DNA from: Gammaproteobacteria bacterium
GTDB lineage: Bacteria > Pseudomonadota > Gammaproteobacteria > Ga0077554 > Ga007554
Direction of reading: 5' to 3'
Assembly: GCA_023266055.1 (NCBI GenBank)
Contig: JAHFRW010000008.1
Span: 38,425 to 72,445 of the forward strand
DNA: 34,021 nt
Part shown: one piece after another, positions 32,433 through 34,021 of the stretch
Numbering within the stretch: position 1 is the stretch's first letter
Layout of the letters: every line of letters begins with the position of its first letter
Translations under genes and position numbers: made by a program
Notes under the pieces: model-generated
The model's database searches: none
What the model was told of the DNA's origin: nothing
What the model saw: the letters and a program-made list of their open reading frames with translations, nothing else

Positions 32433-33676
32433 CCGTCTTCGGTTATTGGCGTGACATTGCCGCCCAGGCCGGATGGGCGCTCAGGGACAACGCGCTACGC
32501 AGCCTGCTGAGCGTTGTCGGTATCGCGGTAGGCATCACCGCCGTCATGGCGGTGGGCACGATAAGTAAAGGGGGTCATTATCTGGTGTTTTCCGAGCTGG
32601 AGACCTTCGGCCTCAAGTCGGTGTGGATATTCCGCGACCGGCAGGACAAAGACCCGCACCGCGCGGTGCGCAAGGGCACTGGCATCGACAACGATGACTA
32701 TGCCGTGGTTCGCGGCGGCTGTTGCCCGGCGGTCAGTCGCGTCAGCCCGGTAGTGTATGACTTCGGCAAACGCCAGTTGATCCGCTTTGGTAACCGCTAC
32801 AGCAATGCCAGCGTGGAGGGTGTGGGCAGCGAGTATACAGTGATCACCAATGATATCCTGGCGCTAGGCCGTTCCTTTCGCATCCAGGACGAGGAGCGGC
32901 GCCGTCCCGTCGCCATTATCGGCCCCCAGCCGCACGCCGATCTGTTCGGTGCGAGTCAGAATCCCATCGGTAAGGAAATTCGCATCGGCCCACAAAAATA
33001 CACCGTGGTGGGCGTGCTGAAGGCCAAAAGCCGCGGCTTTCTCGCCAGCATCGGCTCCGCCGGCGGGCAGGACGCGAACAATCGCATCCTGATACCCTAC
33101 ACGCTGTATCAACAACAGCTTGGTAAAAAAGAGATCCACTGGCTGCAAGCCGAAGCCGTCAGCCAGGATGAAGCAGACACCGCCGTAAGACAGATCAGTG
33201 ACACCCTCACGCGCCGCCACGGCGACCGCTATGCCTACAAGGGCGAAACAATGGCCCAGTACATCGACACGGCCACGCGTATCCTGCAAGGCGTGGCACT
33301 GATCGGCGTGGTGGCGGCGGCGGTGTCGCTGCTAGTCGGAGGACTGGGGATCATGAACATCATGAGCACCTCAGTGCTGGAGCGTACCCGCGAAATCGGC
33401 CTGCGCAAAGCCATCGGCGCGCGCCAGCGCGACATCCTGTTGCAGTTCCTTGCCGAGGCGGTATTCATCTCCACCCTTGGCGGCGTACTGGGCCTGATGG
33501 TGGGGACGCTGGCGAGTTACGGACTGGCGCTGGCGACGGGCTTTCCGCTCGCACCCTCATGGGCCATGATCGTGGCCGCGCTGACGGTCTCGATCGGCGT
33601 CGGTATGCTCTCCGGCTACTACCCCGCCCGCCGCGCGGCTTTGATGCGGCCGGTGGTGGCGCTGAGGTATGAATAG
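32429..33676 (+). CDS. MacB-like FtsX-domain ABC permease
   Basis: Membrane component of 415 residues. It has one N-terminal helix (LRSLLSVVGIAVGITAVMAV), a large periplasmic MacB core-type domain (about residues 50-270), and three C-terminal helices from FtsX (around LIGVVAAAVSLLVGGLGIMN, LGGVLGLMVGTLASYGLALA and AMIVAALTVSIGVGMLSGYY). The loop ERTREIGLRKAIGARQRDIL is the classic ATPase-coupling segment of this family, and the end YPARRAALMRPVVALRY is also typical. With the adaptor and ATPase it would form a MacAB-type machine that moves a peptide or lipopeptide from the periplasm or membrane through an outer-membrane channel. Export of the mature peptide or self-protection are both possible. 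Confidence 0.94.
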   Translation: MTVFGYWRDIAAQAGWALRDNALRSLLSVVGIAVGITAVMAVGTISKGGHYLVFSELETFGLKSVWIFRDRQDKDPHRAVRKGTGIDNDDYAVVRGGCCPAVSRVSPVVYDFGKRQLIRFGNRYSNASVEGVGSEYTVITNDILALGRSFRIQDEERRRPVAIIGPQPHADLFGASQNPIGKEIRIGPQKYTVVGVLKAKSRGFLASIGSAGGQDANNRILIPYTLYQQQLGKKEIHWLQAEAVSQDEADTAVRQISDTLTRRHGDRYAYKGETMAQYIDTATRILQGVALIGVVAAAVSLLVGGLGIMNIMSTSVLERTREIGLRKAIGARQRDILLQFLAEAVFISTLGGVLGLMVGTLASYGLALATGFPLAPSWAMIVAALTVSIGVGMLSGYYPARRAALMRPVVALRYE

Positions 33677-33811
33677 AGGCGCCCTGGATCCAACGAGAGC
33701 AGCTTGCGGCACAAGTCGGTGGTGACAAATTTGCCACTACTGATTGAGCTGAAGGGGCTTTTTATGGTATAAATAGGAAGTCAATGCTAAAAAACCGTAT
33801 AAATCGGTAGC

Positions 33812-33842
33812 TTGGCACTAGAGCCCGCAAATGCCTTATATT
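33812..33842 (+). promoter_or_regulatory. Candidate rpsB promoter
   Basis: TTGGCA (33812-33817) and TATATT (33837-33842) are 19 bases apart; shifting the -10 to TTATAT gives 18. A start near 33850 would produce the leader RNA below. Spacing is long, so the call is tentative. The sequence before it (33677-33811) contains no gene that I can support. Confidence 0.35.
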
Positions 33843-33860
33843 TTGCGTGGAATTTAAAAT

Positions 33861-33955
33861 CACACACGCACCGTCACGTGTACCAGGGTGCCCGGTTCTA
33901 TTTTTGGCCAGGTTGGTATATGGGGTGTGTGGAGGTTTAACCCTAACGATTGGAG
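33861..33955 (+). promoter_or_regulatory. rpsB leader RNA (ribosomal protein S2 autoregulation)-like structure
   Basis: CACACAC (33861-33867) pairs with GTGTGTG (33925-33931), enclosing a hairpin GCACC (33868-33872)/GGTGC (33887-33891). The Shine-Dalgarno GGAG follows at 33952, nine bases before the rpsB ATG. Position and two-helix form fit the leader through which S2 represses rpsB-tsf in gammaproteobacteria. I compared from memory only. Confidence 0.55.
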
Positions 33956-33964
33956 TATTTTCTC

Positions 33965-34021
33965 ATGGCAGTTGTTTCTATGCGTCAAATGTTGGAAGCG
34001 GGCGTACATTTTGGTCATCAA
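33965..34021 (+). CDS. rpsB: Ribosomal protein S2, first 19 codons (runs off the window)
   Basis: The product begins MAVVSMRQMLEAGVHFGHQ, the nearly invariant N-terminus of 30S ribosomal protein S2. GGAG precedes the ATG at good spacing. The gene is cut by the window edge. Together with map-glnD on the other side, it shows that the island from about 24016 to 33800 lies in a normally short map-rpsB interval. Confidence 0.96.
   Translation, partial: MAVVSMRQMLEAGVHFGHQ

Noticed and set aside
26540-33676. Search for a LanC cyclase, radical SAM enzyme, C39 or other protease gene in the island
   Set aside because: None of the plus- or minus-strand open frames shows LanC zinc motifs, a CxxxCxxC radical SAM motif or a peptidase domain.

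Overview
The window looks like the chromosome of a gammaproteobacterium. Three observations point there: glnD and map sit beside a divergent rpsB at the right edge; a leuD-leuB-asd-fimV block is present; and tsaE is followed by an AmiB/AmiC-type amidase. Core genes look about 50% GC by eye. I cannot name the genus. All product calls are read from motifs and remembered family features; no database search was run.

Region 1 (1-5062, minus strand) is a copper/silver-type efflux operon. In transcription order it has a small exported Cys-containing protein, a DUF2231-like membrane protein with a His-rich tail, a lipoprotein cytochrome c, a TolC-like outer-membrane factor, a CusB-like adaptor with a duplicated metal-binding module, and the start of a CusA/CzcA RND pump. 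Region 2 (5063-10631, plus) is a probable c-di-GMP signalling set: TonB-dependent receptor, YfiR-like periplasmic protein, CHASE8-HAMP-GGDEF-EAL enzyme, and a separate PilZ protein. Region 3 (10720-17242, minus) holds an orphan CbiQ/EcfT-like membrane protein, fimV, asd, leuB and leuD; leuC is not adjacent. Region 4 (17350-20372, plus) holds nnrD, tsaE and a LysM amidase, with a 97-bp palindrome before the amidase. Region 5 (20451-24015, minus) is map-glnD.

Region 6 (about 24016-33860) is an accessory island between map and rpsB, which are commonly close together in gammaproteobacteria. It is visibly more GC-rich and is mostly one tightly packed plus-strand gene set. It appears to be a ribosomally made, post-translationally modified peptide (RiPP) locus of a kind I do not recognise. 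The precursor gene encodes 85 residues: a leader followed by a Gly-rich core with single Arg and Lys residues and a Cys/Ser/Thr tail. After a strong stem-loop come a GNAT acyltransferase, a LanM-type (DUF4135) lanthipeptide dehydratase split over two overlapping ORFs with no LanC cyclase, and an HlyC-type toxin lysine acyltransferase with its His-Asp pair at the canonical spacing. A second GNAT-containing protein, an ABC exporter without a peptidase domain, and a MacA/MacB-like adaptor-ATPase-permease set follow. The simplest model is a dehydrated, lysine-acylated (lipidated) peptide that is then exported. An 8-G tract lies in the spacer of the likely precursor promoter, so expression could be phase-variable.

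The right edge (33861-34021) contains an rpsB leader-like RNA structure and the first 19 codons of rpsB. I saw no rRNA, tRNA, CRISPR array or complete insertion sequence.
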